From assembly GCA_951802195.1 (NCBI GenBank), contig OX637623.1:1240001-1304000 (forward strand): a stretch of 64,000 nucleotides of DNA, read 5' to 3'. Position 1 is the stretch's first letter, and each line of letters opens with the position of its first letter. The stretch is from Tausonia pullulans (Eukaryota; Basidiomycota; Tremellomycetes; Cystofilobasidiales; Mrakiaceae). The notes beneath the pieces are model-generated. The model saw only the letters and a program-made list of their open reading frames with translations, was not told the DNA's origin and did not search any database. Positions 1 through 14,945 of this stretch are shown piece after piece. The translations under genes were made by a program, and so were the position numbers.

Positions 1-2731
1 TTCGCCGTCGTTGTCGACGCCTGGCGCGCCGCCTCCGGGCTTACCGTGACCGAGCTCCGGAGCATCCTCCTCTGCGCCGGTGGAGGGGTTCGCCCCTCAT
101 GATCCTGCTCCTCTGAGGCACCTCGCCTCGAACGACCACCTGAAGCCCCCCGAAGAGCGCCATTCGAGGCGCGCTTCGTGCCCTTGGCGGCGCTTCCTCG
201 AGGGGGAGTTCCAACAACGTCCGCGGCTTCCTCCTCATCGAAAGTATCCCCCTCCTCCTCATCCTCCTCATCCGAAGGCGGCGCAGCGAACGCACCCGGG
301 ATACCGCGCGCTGTGGAGCGCACAGCACGAGCTCCACGAGTTTTCGATGCCGTCCCAGGCGTGGCGGGGACAGCAGTGGGCTTGCGAGCGGAGGAGGCAG
401 CGGTCCGGGTCGAGGCGCCGCGCTTCGTGGTCGATTCGGTGGGGGTGGCGGGGACCGCTGCCGCGTGAGAAGCCGTCCGGCGGTGAGAGGTCCGCGTCAC
501 CTTGGGAGGAGACGAGGGGAATGCTCCTGGAACGTCAACAGGCTCGTTACTGGCGGTTGCAGCGGTAAGATGAGCCGGACGACGCGAGGTCGAGGGCGGC
601 GGCGAAACCGCCTTTTTCGCCGGGGCGTTACGCCGGGAGGGTCGAGCTGGCTCCTCCTCAATCTCCATGGTATGAGCATCATCGGTAGCTTCCTCATCCG
701 AGCTCGCCTCAGGGGTTGATTTTCTTGCGCGAGTGACCTGCGGGGGCTGCAGCCGGGAGGAGGACGATACCGAGTGACCATCACCGAAGACTGCCGACGA
801 TGACGCCGACGGAGCGAAAGACCTCTGGAGGGCAACTCCACGAGGCGCCGCGTTAGAGCGGTGCGAAGCGGCACTCGCCTGCTGGGCAGCTCGAGCGAAA
901 GGCGATTGAGGGGCGGGGGAGGGGGCTGTAGGTCGGAGGACGGAGGCTGCACCGTTCAGGGCGGCCTTATTAGCTGGCGGGAGTGTCTCCGGAGCGCGAT
1001 TGAAAGGGCTCTGGGGCCTTGCAAGACCATTGATGGGCGTAGCGGTGGTCTGAGAGACGGCGGGCTGCGGCTGGGAGAGAATGGACCGAGAGAGATCGGC
1101 GAAGGGGGAGGTCGCGGCGGGAGCCTGAGCCTGGGTGCCTCCTGCGCTTCCGGAGCCCGGAGCGGCAGAGAAGGGGACGCCCTGACGCCGGAGGCCGGGG
1201 CTGCCAGGGGCAAGAGATGGTGGAGTAGCGATAGATGCGCGGTGAATGGCGAGCAGGGGGGACGAAGTCCGGAGCGCTTGGGACGCAGAGAGCGGTACCG
1301 GCGAGGGAGCGACGACCGGCTCGACGGGGGCTTCCGGGGCCGAAGCAGCAGCAGTGCCCATGACGACTTCGGCGTAGGAAATGGCAGGTGCCTCGTTGAC
1401 CGCCGGCTCCTCGTCTTTGGTGTGGTCGTCCATCTCGAGCTCGAGAATCCTCCTCTGGACCTCGGGCAGCAGGCGGACGAGGCTCAGGAGTGTCGTGCGA
1501 CGCTTTTCCGCAGCCGATCCCTTGGCGCCAATGGCACGGTCGAGCTTGATAGCCTCGAGGAAGCGACCCTGAGAGATGAGCCGGACGTTGGCGAGGTCGA
1601 AAAGGACGGTGAGAGAAGCCTGGGGGAAGGTTGACGGCGGAGCGTGGCACAGAGAGTGAAGAACCAAGTCTTCGAAGTGTGTGAAAGGGAAAGCGAGGAG
1701 AGCCTGAAGAGCATGCGGGCGAGGTTTCGCTGTAAAGGGTTTGTTCGTCAGTCCTGACCGCCGATCAGGCGCATGAAACAAGGAAGGAGGCACTCACGCG
1801 CAAGACAGAAGGAGAAGATCCTTTTGAGCAAACTCGTCCGGAAATCTCCTTCGGCAAATGTCCTCTGGTACATCCAAGCCTCCCGGATGCTTGTACGGGC
1901 GAGCGCGTCGAGCTTGATCTCGACGTCCTCGGGGCGAGACAGGTCCGGAAGAGTGAAGCGAATGAAGCGGAGCACGAGCGTCGCCGAGAGCGCCGGATCC
2001 TCGGGGATCTTGGCCAGCGAGGCTAGGATCTTGCTCGTAAAGTCGGGCTTGACCGTGATGGACGCGAAGTGGTTCACGGCGCTCTGAAAGGAAAGACGGA
2101 GCACGCGCGAGGGTCAGCTTTTGGATGGGACGCAAGACGTCGTGGTATTTGGAACGCAACACGGGTCGCACCTGGTGGAGACCGTTATCGAGCGACCAGT
2201 AGCCATCCGTGAGGCTGACGAATTGCGGAGGGATGAGCCTTTCGGCCGCGAACGCCTGAGCAGCAGGCGAGTTGGTGTAGTCGCGGAGGAGGTAGTAGAC
2301 GAGGCAGTGCTTTTTGAGGTTGTCGAACTCGGAGTTGTAGATTGAATGGATGAGCTTGCGGAGTGAGAGGACGTCCTGAGGAGGGTAGAGCGTTGAGTCT
2401 GGGAGGAGTGCCAGAGAACGGTCGGATGGGCGGACGACGTCAGCGAAGTGAGCCGGGGCGAGGGAGAACGAGCGCGCAGCGACGCACCGACGGCGGCGAT
2501 GGAGAGGAGATCATCGAAGAAAAGGGAGCCGCCGGCCGAGGCACGGGCAGCCCCAATGGCTGCTCTGCGGGCGTCCGTCCATGGGAAGACGGCCGGGGCG
2601 AGGTCGAAGTGCAGAAGGACGCGGGTCGCGTCGAACGACGAGGGCTGGCGGGGGAGTAATAGGCCGGTCAACGGAGGAGATCGGTAGCGCGGTTGCACAA
2701 AGGGAGAGATGGTGGGACTGACTGCTTCCAT
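1..2731 (-). CDS. ELYS-like domain nuclear pore protein (3' partial)
   Basis: Exons on the minus strand are 2488-2731, 2172-2398, 1798-2083 and 1-1729; the last is open to the window edge, giving at least 828 codons. The region from about residue 80 to 260 reads like the ELYS/Mel-28-type helical domain of nuclear pore assembly proteins: a helix with YYLLRDY, then SLTDGYWSLD, a run of short helices and EAWMYQRTF. The part after about residue 330 is low-complexity Ser/Pro/Ala/Arg-rich with acidic patches, as in the disordered tails of this family. Introns are 68-89 bp with CTGAC-type branch sites. The start at 2731 is the Met nearest the conserved part; in-frame Mets at 2803 and 2857 are possible. 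A GTAAGC donor near position 44 may mean that the last few codons seen are intron. The function (nuclear pore or chromatin contact at the nuclear envelope) comes from the family; the domain match is by eye. Confidence 0.75.
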
Positions 2732-5700
2732 GGGCGAAGCGGGGCGGACGAGGTGTGAAACAAAGGATGATGGTTGAAGTCGAGTTGAGAGAGCAGCCTT
2801 CATTCTCTCCTCAACGCACACGCACCGTCCACCTCGCTTCCCCTCGCCGTCTTCCATCCAACCACGACGACCTCGTCCAACGACACCCCTCTCCTGAGGG
2901 GGGGCACGGACTCAGCCTCACCCCCGGCGCTCCTGCCTAGAGTCAGCCGGAGCCCGTCCAGGCGGGCTCCCATCGCTCGTCGCCTCGATCCTCTCTTGCC
3001 CGCATCCTCGCACGCGTCTCGTTAGTCTAGCTTGCCCCCTTTCCCCTGTTGGCCCTTGTCTTCTCTCGCTCGCCTCACTCGCCCACGGCGTCCCTCACTC
3101 CCTCTCTCACGGTCGACTAACACCGACCTACGTCCCGTCACAGCGCTGCCGCGTCGAGCCTGCGAGCACCTCCCAAGACACCTGCTCCGCCGGCAAACAA
3201 CAACAAACGCGTCGTCGACTCATGTCGTGCTTCCTCCTCCTGTCCTCCCGCCCCTGCCCTCGGGGGCACATCCGAGCCCGATCTCTGCGCATCCTATGAA
3301 CCGCCCCGACCCGAATCACCAAGTGGCCGTAGGAATGTGCTCACACGCCATCTCACAACCCTCACTGCCTGTCTCGAAGGTTGGGTCGCTTTACTGCGTC
3401 CAGCTGATGAACTTGCGGAGCGATCTTGTATCATGAGAGGGTTGTCACTACCGACCCAACCTGCCGTAGTGAGTTTGAGATCCTCATATTTGCTTCAGGT
3501 CAAGCTTGAGCCCAGACTGACTCGCTAGCGCGTCCTTCCCTTGCTCCAGGTAACCCCATAGAGGATGAGTCGGATCCCACCTCTCGAGTCGTTTGTCGTC
3601 CTTGAGGCCTCTGAGCTTCGGTTAGACATTCGCTCGCTCCAGCAGGTATCCACTCCAACCCTCGGGACGGGCTTGCTCGTCCCAAAATCCCACAACCCAA
3701 GGGCCGCGACATAGTCCATCCCTCAGGCCTAAGGTGCCTGGCGCAACTTTAGAGATCCAGCTCTCTGCGGAGAGACGCGCGATCTTCTGCGGTGCCAGTG
3801 TCATTCTTGAACTTGCGCTCGCTCGTCCCTTCTGCCAGGGACGCGAGCGGCGAGAGGGGAAGGGGCGGTGTGTGGAACATTCCGGCGGTCACTTGCCTCG
3901 GGTCTTCGGCGCTCATTCGCGGTTGCACGCGATCAGGTTCGACCTTGTTATACAGGGAGGCTGTCGAGTTTGAGAGGGCAGATTGGTGTCGCACACCGGC
4001 GGTCGACGCGCGGCTGGGGGCCTGCCAAGGCTGAGGGGGTGTCGGGGTGGTGCATCCCCGGTATGCAGGTGTTGCATCAGAAGCTCTCGAGGAGCTTGCG
4101 CGCGTGTGTTTGCTATTGGGCAGCCGACTGGGGCCCAGTCCGAGAGCGAGACGAATGGAGTTTTTTCCCCGTCTCTCGTCGTTATGAACGAACGAAGCTC
4201 TCATGACAGGGTCCGGGGAGGTCCGATTTCGTCTTTTCCATCGCTGGGGTTTCCGTCAGCTCGCTCCGTCGGCTGCTCTACCGCTTCACTCGTTCCAGTT
4301 TCTTCGTGCCCTTCCCTCAGGAAGGTACGGATTCGCCTTCGACGCCGGGGCTGCGCGTGAAGCCGCTCGCGGACGAACCAGCCCGTGACTCAGGGTCCAG
4401 GCCTGCCTCTTCGTCTCTTTCCGTCCCCTCACGAACGCACCTGCGTCCAAGGGGGCATGCATACCCACCGGCGGGGCTGCGACGAACGACTTGGTCTTCC
4501 ATCTGCGCGTTGGCCCTTCAGCTCGGAAGCCATCTCGCTTGCTGTTGACCCCCGCCAAGACGCCTCTCTTATCACCTCCTGCATTTTTCTTCCCCCTCTC
4601 GTCCACTACGCTCTTCCTTCTTCAGCGACGCCCCAGATCAGCCCAAGATCCGCTCGTCGGAGCATGGCCCCTTTGCCTCCCACTTTACACTCATCTTCCC
4701 CCCAATGATCTGTCCATGCGCGCACTCTCGTCCTCGGGTAAGCGGATGCCCTCTCACAGCTCTCGGCTGTCTCTCGCAACTCGGACCGGAGCCGAGACGC
4801 CCCTCGGGGTGGATGGCTAGAGCTATGGCTCGATTGCCGGTCTGAGGGAACGAGGGAAAGTTGTGGCCTGGAGAGCTCGGTCGATTCCGTGCGACTGAGG
4901 TCGGGGGGCAGGCATCGGTAGTAAGGGGGGATGGTTGGCTTGAGGGGGGCTCAATGTCCGGCGTCAGCGTGGAGGCCACGCGGTCTGGGGACTTTGTGCC
5001 TTGATCAAACGGGGAGACGGGGCGGAGGCTCTTCTCGGAGCGTCTCTGTCGGGAAAAGAGGGGCGGAAGAGAGAGCGCGGGTTGTGGGAGGGGCAGAGTG
5101 GGGAAGCAGGCGGGCAATGGCTCCGACGCGGAGTGGTTTTGACCGAGGGCGGACCAGTTCTTTGTTCTCCATCCACGCCACTGGGGTCCCTTCTTCGGCA
5201 TAGGAGGTCCTCCAAGAGGTGGAGCTGCGGAGGGATGGCCTTTTCGAGGCAGGCCTAACGATCTTGCGGTTCGCACAGTGCCTCGTCGTCCCGAGGGTTC
5301 GAGCGCTGACTCTTCTTCGGAGATCGCGGTCAGCTCTGGCGCCGATGCGAGACCATTGTATGTGGCGTGCTGGGACGAGACTAAGCGCCAGCAGAAGGCG
5401 GTGTTTGCTTTCGAGTCGAGTTCGTCAGAGGACTAGTGACGGATGCTGCTCGAAGGTCCGATTCCTCCAAGTCTGTCGAACTGGGGGGATGATGAGCCAA
5501 TCGGATGGGTTGGTGCCTTGCTCTGGCTCTTTCGAGAGCTCGGTCTCCAGGAGGGGAGCTTTCATTCCTTGCTCCGGCGAAGAGAGATGCGAAGATCCTC
5601 CCAAACTTCTTTCTTTTCCTCCCTCTCCTTGCACCTTGGTCGCTGGCTAGCAATGCTAGATGGCTGGCTGAGGTCGATAAGGAGGCTGTTTGTGGAAGGG

Positions 5701-6539
5701 TAAACGCGTGAGCATTGAGCTGGTTGAGATGAAAGGGCCGAAGGTGGGGCGATAGAATCCCCTGCGAGACGGTTCAAGTCCACCCGCGACCACACGCACC
5801 GGTCAGGGTACAGGAAACGTCAGTATAATGGATTCCTGTGAGGTTATTGTGGTATGAGCAGGTGCACATTGGCCATCTCAACCCCCCTCCTGTCCGTCCT
5901 ACGTGCGTTCACCGACGGTGCTCTCGTGCCAGAGGAGACAAACTGCTCCCTGTTGAGATGCAGTCCCGTCGACGAGACATGACCGCTCCGGGCTGACAGA
6001 GTCAGGAGGCGGAGGCGGTGTCTGCGGGGGAGAGAGTAGGAGGGCGGATCTGGGCCATTTGCTAGGGCCGCTCAAGAATGGATGCTGACGTCACTGGTGT
6101 GGGCGACGGGCCAGGATGCCGCCCCTGCGTTTGCTCATGCTGGGGGGCCTACGACGGAAGGAGGGGGACAGCGAGACGGACTAGAGAATATGTTGGCAAG
6201 GGCTTGGACTGGACCAGGGTCTGGATGAGGCTGGCTGCGCTGGCATGTTCATCCCTCTTGTGCCGGCAAGAAACGAGGGCTCGGTTGAGCGTGATATGTA
6301 TGTATGTCCCCGCTCGGTGGGTCTGCTGGGTCTTCGCGCGCGGAGGCAAACATCAGGGATTCTGGCCCTGAATCCGCCGCGTAGCCAGCCGCCCACTCTC
6401 TTCTCCCCTCGACTCGCACCTCGAGCCGACCCACCAGCCAGCCCTTCGTCTCCTCCTCCTTCCCCCCCTGCCCCTCCCCTCCGTCCGGCCCATCCTCGTC
6501 CCACACCCCCGGGCTGCCTCTTCTCGTCCTCAGCCAAAC
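2732..6539. other. long gene-free stretch between the ELYS-like gene and HOG1
   Basis: This is 3.8 kb between two divergent genes, far longer than any other host spacer here. I see no conserved protein, tRNA or rRNA in it. Open frames exist on both strands (the longest about 212 codons near 4638-5276), but they are low-complexity and lack family motifs, as expected by chance in GC-rich DNA. The last 150 bases (about 6390-6535) are strongly pyrimidine-rich, typical of a fungal core promoter and leader, and probably serve HOG1. A non-coding RNA or a large regulatory region is possible. Confidence 0.5.
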
Positions 6540-9105
<2,566 letters not shown>

Positions 9106-9552
9106 GGTATCATTCGTCTCTCTAGGGACCCTTTGGTCCCTATCTCTCTTTCACTCTCCGCTTATTTCTTTTCCTCTCATCCTGTGTTATTTCTTTCCTC
9201 TCTCTCTCGTCGGTTAGACTGCATCAAACAGCGTGAGCGTTGTGTATCTCTCCTCTCTTCCCTACTCCTCCTCCAGTTTCGTTTGCTCTCCGTTTGCGTT
9301 CCCATCGGTCCAATACGGCTCTATCCCCCACTCGTTTTTTTTTCTCAAAGCTATGTGTAACTACCCTTCATCTTCCTTCCTTCGTGAAGCCAGTAGTCTG
9401 TGACTCATATGATGTGTGCCTCTTGAGGCTCTTCGTGGAGAAGATGGCATGTGGCGTAACCTCAGGTAAAATCATCGTAGTGCAGGAACGGACCCTCTCT
9501 TCCCAGCGCCAGGCTGGGTAGATCGGCCCGACCCGCCATCCACCCCACCTAC
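9106..9552. other. convergent 3' spacer, HOG1 / nudE
   Basis: This 447-bp stretch lies between two stop codons that face each other. It is T- and TC-rich on the plus strand (for example a T tract near 9334-9342) and should hold both 3' untranslated regions and poly(A) signals. I see no gene in it. Confidence 0.6.
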
Positions 9553-12245
9553 TCATCGACTTCTCTCCGCCGATCCCGCCCCCGTCGTCCCGCTCCGTTT
9601 CCTCCCAAACGTATTCGCGGCCGCCCGACCAAGCGCGCTCGTCGGTCGCTCAACCATCCCCGCCGCCGCCCGCCCTAACGAGCTCGAGGGCCTCCCGAGC
9701 GAGCTTGAAGGCCGGCCGAGCGCGCTCGTCGGTCGCTCGTACGTTCGGTCTTCTCGCTCTGCCTTCGCACTGGACCCAGACGCAGACGATTTGCGGAGAT
9801 GCGCAGGCGGGATGCTCGGCACTGGGGGAACGGCGGATCGCTTCGGCGGCACGGGCGCCGACAGAGGTCGGCCGCCTATCGATGTCCGAGGAGCAGGGAG
9901 GCGGGAGGGCAGCGGCCCTCTACTTGAAGGGGGGCTCTCCCCGGTTGTTTCGATGAGCGAAGCTCGGCGGATCGAGCGGCGGATGCTGCTGCTACTCATG
10001 GCTGCCGAGGTAGAATGCGGGCGTTGGTGGAAGGATCGGCTAGACGCCTCGGATTCGGAGGAGGAGTAATTGTGAGCGGGAGAGGAAGGCCGTGGGATCC
10101 CAGAGGAGGAGGGAGGGGCGGGAAGCCGCGTGGGCGTGGTCGGCCGGAGGGGCATACGAGTAGAGGAGGTGGAAGAGGTCGAGCTGGCGCCAGCTTGGGC
10201 GGACTTGGAGAGCATTCCGTTCCGGGACAAAGGACGTGCCGGTCTTGCTTCGGCGGACCTCTTCGTGGAGAACGTCACACCGAGGGGAGAAGGAATCCCC
10301 GGCCGGGTGGGAAGCTGCCGTTGAGCGGTGAGGATCGGATGAGCATTGGACCGTCCCAGGCCCTCGAGGATGGGGGCAGGAGTGGCAGGCGTCGGGCTCC
10401 CCTCGTCCTCGGATACGAGAACCCAATCCCCGCCGCCTCCGGGGGTGCCAGGCGAAGGAGGGAGAGGCGCGTTCATCGCAACGCCGAGCGCCTTCATGCG
10501 CGGATGAGGAATGGACGTGGCCGCCGAGGAAGGGTCGTTTGCAGCAGCGGTAGCCGTCGTCGCCCGTCGAGCCTTCGGCTGGCTGTTCTGGATCCGACTC
10601 TGAAGTGTCCGAACGCGCTCTCCGAGATCGGAGACCATCCTGACACCCTTGCTCCTCGTATCGGACACACTGAATGACGCCAGAGGGGCCCGACCGTTGA
10701 CCGCCGTAGAGCGGACGCCCACACGCGAGCTTCCGGGCGAGCTGTGGGCCGCGGGTGCCGACGATCCTGACCCAGAGCTCAAGACCCGAGTCGTAGAGGA
10801 ACGAGGAATCCCGCTTGGACTCTGAGGAAGCCTCGTCTTGGAGGGTGAGTCGATTCTGGAGATGTTTGGGGAAGAGGTGCTCCGCGGGACATTGGAGGTG
10901 GCTGCCGCGGAGGGCGTCGTGGGTATCGCAAAGCTCGTCTCGAGATCGGAGAGGGTGAGCTCTTGCGACGACCCGGACTCCTTGACGGGTGAGAGGCTGG
11001 CGCCAGGTGCTGCCATCGATATCTCCGGAGCGTGTGAATGAGAAAGCGACCTGATGCGCTGATGCTTAAGGACAGAGACCTCCGTTTGCAAGTCTAACAT
11101 GACAGGCACGGCAGTTTCGTCAGAAGAGGACGATAAGGCCACGGTCTCGAAACTCACCTCGCATCTCGTCCTTGGTGCGCTGAAGCTCCTCCTCAACCTG
11201 CTGCTTGCCAATGAGTTCCTGCTCGAGCATTGTTTTCTCCTCGATCGCTCGGTTATAGCGAGCCTCAACGTCTTGAAGAGAAGAGGAGACCATTCTGTCG
11301 AAAGAGACATAAAACGCACTTCAGACCAGGACGTCTCACTTGCGAGTTAGATCAGGTACTCACCGCTCGTTGCGCTCAAGGTCATCGACTCCCATCTCCA
11401 GATCTCGAAGGGAGACCTTGAGCCGGTCACGTTCAGAAGCCTGAGGTAGACCAAACAGGTCAGTGAAGAGGTATGGCGAAAGCAGGCGACTGCAACGGCA
11501 CTTACGATGGTGTCGAGCTCTCTCTGGAGCGACCCCAGTGCGAGGTTATGGGACTTTTGGGCGGCAAGATACTTGCCCTGTAGAAATTAGAGAATGCGAT
11601 TCAAAGCGCGGTCAGCCTGACGCCCCTACTCCTTCAATACGCATGCTTCGAAAGAGGCGCTCTTTTACAGTGCGACGTTCCAGAGCACCAGAGTACCTTA
11701 GCAATAGTCGGATCTCGAGATCGGGAGGGAAAGGCAGGGGGAGTGGAGGGGGGGACGAGTCGCGGGGGACGGGAACAAAGGGAGGGGTAACGGGGTTGGA
11801 GGAGAGGTACACTAACCTTCCATTCCTCCTTGTCGGCTTCGAGCTTGGAGGCTCGCTGCCGTAGCTCATGCTGGGCAGCCTCGGTGGCAGCAAGCTCTCT
11901 CTCCAGCTCCTCCTCGAGCTCCTTGGACGACGTCTGAAAGTCGTCTGCCTCGGAGAAACGCGGACGCGTCAGCGGACTGTGACATTCAAGGGTTGACAGA
12001 CGCGGAGACGCGGGGGGGGGGGCTTGCCTAACTCGGCCTTGGTCTCTTGAAGGGTACGGAGGAGCTCTGCATATCGGCCCTTATAGTGGATGGCCTCGAG
12101 GTCAGCCGAGGGAAACCTGCGTTGGCAACATCAGCGAAAGAAATCAGCCGGGCAAGGCCGAGGGAGAGTCGAAGGGCGGAGGAGGGACGGACTCATCGGG
12201 CTCGTCGTCTCCGGATTCTGTGTGGATGGAGATAGGCCTCTCCAT
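9553..12245 (-). CDS. NudE/Nde1-family dynein and Lis1 regulator
   Basis: Seven minus-strand exons, 12193-12245, 12028-12116, 11817-11944, 11506-11577, 11364-11440, 11158-11294 and 9553-11093, encode 698 residues. Residues of about 18 to 200 form one long coiled coil with the NudE signature (YAELLRTLQETKAELDDFQ, then SSKELEEELERELAATE), which in the family binds Lis1/PAC1 and dynein. After that the protein is Ser/Pro/Arg-rich and disordered, longer than in most relatives, with repeated RPTSALGR and RPSSSLGR units at the C-terminus. NudE acts with Lis1 in dynein-driven nuclear migration at microtubule plus ends. The second intron appears to be a GC-AG intron (donor GCAAGC at 12027-12022), because only that choice keeps the conserved AELDDFQ. 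It shares a 249-bp divergent spacer with the AP endonuclease gene. Confidence 0.88.
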
Positions 12246-12494
12246 GGGGCGGGCGAGGAGGCGTCTTGCGAGGGATGGCGTATGTTTGGATGAGGTGGTT
12301 GGATGTTGATTGGTCTGGCGGCTCGAGAGCGTCGCGTCGCGCTCTCTTCTCTTGGGTGACGCCGCCGCCGCTCTGAGCCGGAAGACGAGAGAGCGTCGAC
12401 CTTGACGCAATAACCACCATCATCGACGTTCACTTTCCCCTGCCCAGACAACAGAGAGAGCCAGTAGAGACATCACACGCAGACGTCGACCGCC
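12246..12494. promoter_or_regulatory. shared divergent promoter, nudE / AP endonuclease 2
   Basis: The two start codons are 249 bp apart and point away from each other, so both promoters must lie here or overlap the neighbouring genes. No TATA box or named site is convincing. Confidence 0.45.
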
Positions 12495-14945
12495 ATGCGA
12501 ATCGTCACTTGGAACGTCAACGGCCTAGGAACCTTTATGAACTACCACCCGTTCTCCACCCACAAGTCTCGGTACGATCTCGCATTCGCCGACACCCTCA
12601 ACGCCGACGTCGTCTGTCTTCAAGGTGGGCTCTCGCTGAGCTCCGGTTCACGTCTCATAAATCATACTCACACTTACTGATCCACACGCAGAGCTAAAGA
12701 CCCCCCGCAGCAAGCTCACCCGGCAGCAGGCATGCCCTCTGGGCTACGATGCTTTCCTCTCGTTCCCGGCCAACCTCAAGGGTTACTCGGGCGTCGGCAC
12801 CTACACTCGGCAGGGAACTCTTGTTCCTCTCAAAGCACAGGAGGGCATTACCGGCATTCTCGCTCCGAGATCTTCGGCGACGCCTCCCTCAGCGACCGAC
12901 GACGCGTCGATCGGCGGTCTCCCCGATCTCAACAGCGACACGTGTTGGGAGGGCGTGAGCCTCGCCGACCTTCAGAGCCTCGATGAGGAAGGCCGGAGCG
13001 TGGCCATCGATTGCGGTCTCTTTGTTCTCTTCAACCTTTACTGCCCTCACGAAACGGACGACGACAGGTTGCCGTACAAGGTCGGTCGGTCGGATGACGG
13101 CTTGCCCTCACTTTTCCGGCCTGATCCGAGCTCGCCCTTCATTGACAACAGCTCAATTTTTTGCGCATGCTCGAGGCCCGGGTTCGCAGTCTCATCGCTC
13201 TCGGAAGGCAGGTCATCGTCGTCGGTGATATGAACGTCGTCCATCGACCGGAGGATCATGGAGAGGGCAGTCTCGCCTCCAAACAGAACGGCTTCTGGGA
13301 CCACCCGGTGAGCGACGAGACGGCCACCCTAGACCTTGTGCCACGAAATGAAGCCTTCATCGTGTAATTTTCACGGTTGTGAAATAGGCCCGCCAGTGGT
13401 TTGACAACGTCTTGGCGCCCAAAGGGCCCTTGACGGACGTCACTCGAAGGGCTCACCCTGACCGAAAGGGGATGTATACCTGTGCGTATTCTTGGCGCTC
13501 CTTAGCAGGAGCTTGAGATCGTTGTAACCGACATGGATTTTGTTACTGCCTGGTGCTTGGGTGACACAGGCTGGAACGTCAAGACTGGCGCGCGCCCATC
13601 CAACTACGGCACTCGTCTGGACTACAGTTAGTCTTGAGCGCCGCTGAACCTCGCTCACTAGTCCTCCTAACCCATGATGCTCAATCAAACAGTCCTGGTC
13701 ACCGAGGGCCTGCTCCCCTGGGTCAAGACCGCTGACATCTGCCCTGAGATCAAAGGTTCGGATCATTGCCCGGTTTTCGTCGAATTTCACGACTCGCTCG
13801 TCCTCCCCGGAGATTCGGACCCCACTCTTTTTCGAGACCTTCTCAACCCGAGCCACCGGGTCGTCGAGCCACCCGGACCAAACGGTCAGAGAAGAGCGGT
13901 CGTCCCCCCGAGGTTCGCCGCCATGTACCACGAGGCCTTCGCCATCAAATCTATCCGGTCATTCTTTGCACCGAAGGATGTTATTCCACCCACTACCTGG
14001 CAAGCTCCAGGAGATGTACTGTCAAGTTCGACACTCCGACCTTCTTCGCCATCATCGCTACCTCTTCCTCCCGTCGCATTGCAATTGAACCCACCCAAGC
14101 CTCTCGCCAGACTCCCCTCAGAGCCCGTAGATCTCACTCTTGCGCCTTCTTCACCGCCAATCCTTAAATCTCCTTCAAGCTCGGCGCTGGCTAAGGGGAA
14201 GGTTCCGGATCGGTCGTCCGCCAAAGAATCCAAGCCATCGTCCCGCTCCACCTCTAATTTCTCAACTCTGCCTCCCGCCAAAAAGAAGCCCGAGCCTGGA
14301 CAAAAGACTCTCACTTCCTTCTTTGCTCCTCCGTCAGCTCCGCCCTCACAGAAGAAACGGAAGAAGGTGCAGGACTCCTCAGCCTACTCATCGGAGAAGC
14401 GGGCTCGCACCTCTGGCGAGGACGACGACTACGCGCTCGCGCTCTCCCTCTCCCAGCTGGACGAGCATGCACCCGCTTCATCCTCGACCAAGACGCCGCC
14501 TCAGGAGGACGTTTCCAAGGCATGGTCTTCGCTGCTCGCCCCCGCTCCCAAGCCGCGCTGTACGGTGCACAACGTCGAGGGCGAGGAGCACACCGTCACC
14601 AAGAAGGGGCCGAACAAGGGCAAGAGGTTCTGGTTGTGCTCCCAGTGCGCCAACTTCATGAATCTTTGCTCCTGTAGATCGCAGCTGACTTTTTCATCCC
14701 ATCTTAGACCTCTGGGACCGGGACACGACTCGTTCGGCAAGTCGAAAGGACGGATCCGGGACGAGGTGAACGTTGCCTATAAGGTCAGCCCGGCCTGGCA
14801 GCTCCGGTCCACCCTCGTCACCTACCCTGCTTGCAACATCTCGCTGATGGCACAATTCGCTCGCCAGTGCGACTTCTTCATGTGGAGTAAGGATGTGAAG
14901 AGGAATCACACAGGCGCCGTTATGAGGGGGGAGAAGAAGGCTTGA
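12495..14945 (+). CDS. APN2: AP endonuclease 2 (class II, ExoIII family) with GRF zinc finger
   Basis: Eight exons: 12495-12624, 12692-13080, 13152-13307, 13388-13481, 13570-13626, 13693-14644, 14708-14765 and 14868-14945, giving 637 residues. Exonuclease III-type motifs appear in order: WNVNGL at the N-terminus, a metal-binding Glu in VCLQELK, GDMN, and the catalytic GSDHCPV. The enzyme cuts DNA 5' to abasic sites and trims 3' blocks in base-excision repair in the nucleus. A PCNA-binding box, QKTLTSFF, sits near residue 479 in a disordered linker. The C-terminal GRF zinc finger (about 565-630; CTVH, FWLC, GPGHD, CDFFMWS) is typical of Apn2/APEX2 and binds single-stranded DNA in relatives. 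Two late introns interrupt the GRF finger; read through, they would destroy it. Assignment is firm. Confidence 0.93.

Noticed and set aside
3032-3436. 134-codon open frame on the plus strand
   Set aside because: Proline-rich with no family feature and no supporting splice pattern.
4638-5276. 212-codon open frame on the minus strand in the gap before HOG1
   Set aside because: Low-complexity Pro/Ser/Arg composition, no motif, and other frames are equally open; looks like a chance frame in GC-rich DNA.
5768-5795. tRNA B-box-like GGTTCAAGTCC
   Set aside because: The flanking bases do not form a T-stem and no A box or acceptor partner lies at the right distance.
10015-10677. 220-codon plus-strand frame opposite the nudE tail
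   Set aside because: Shadow of the low-complexity nudE coding exon on the other strand.
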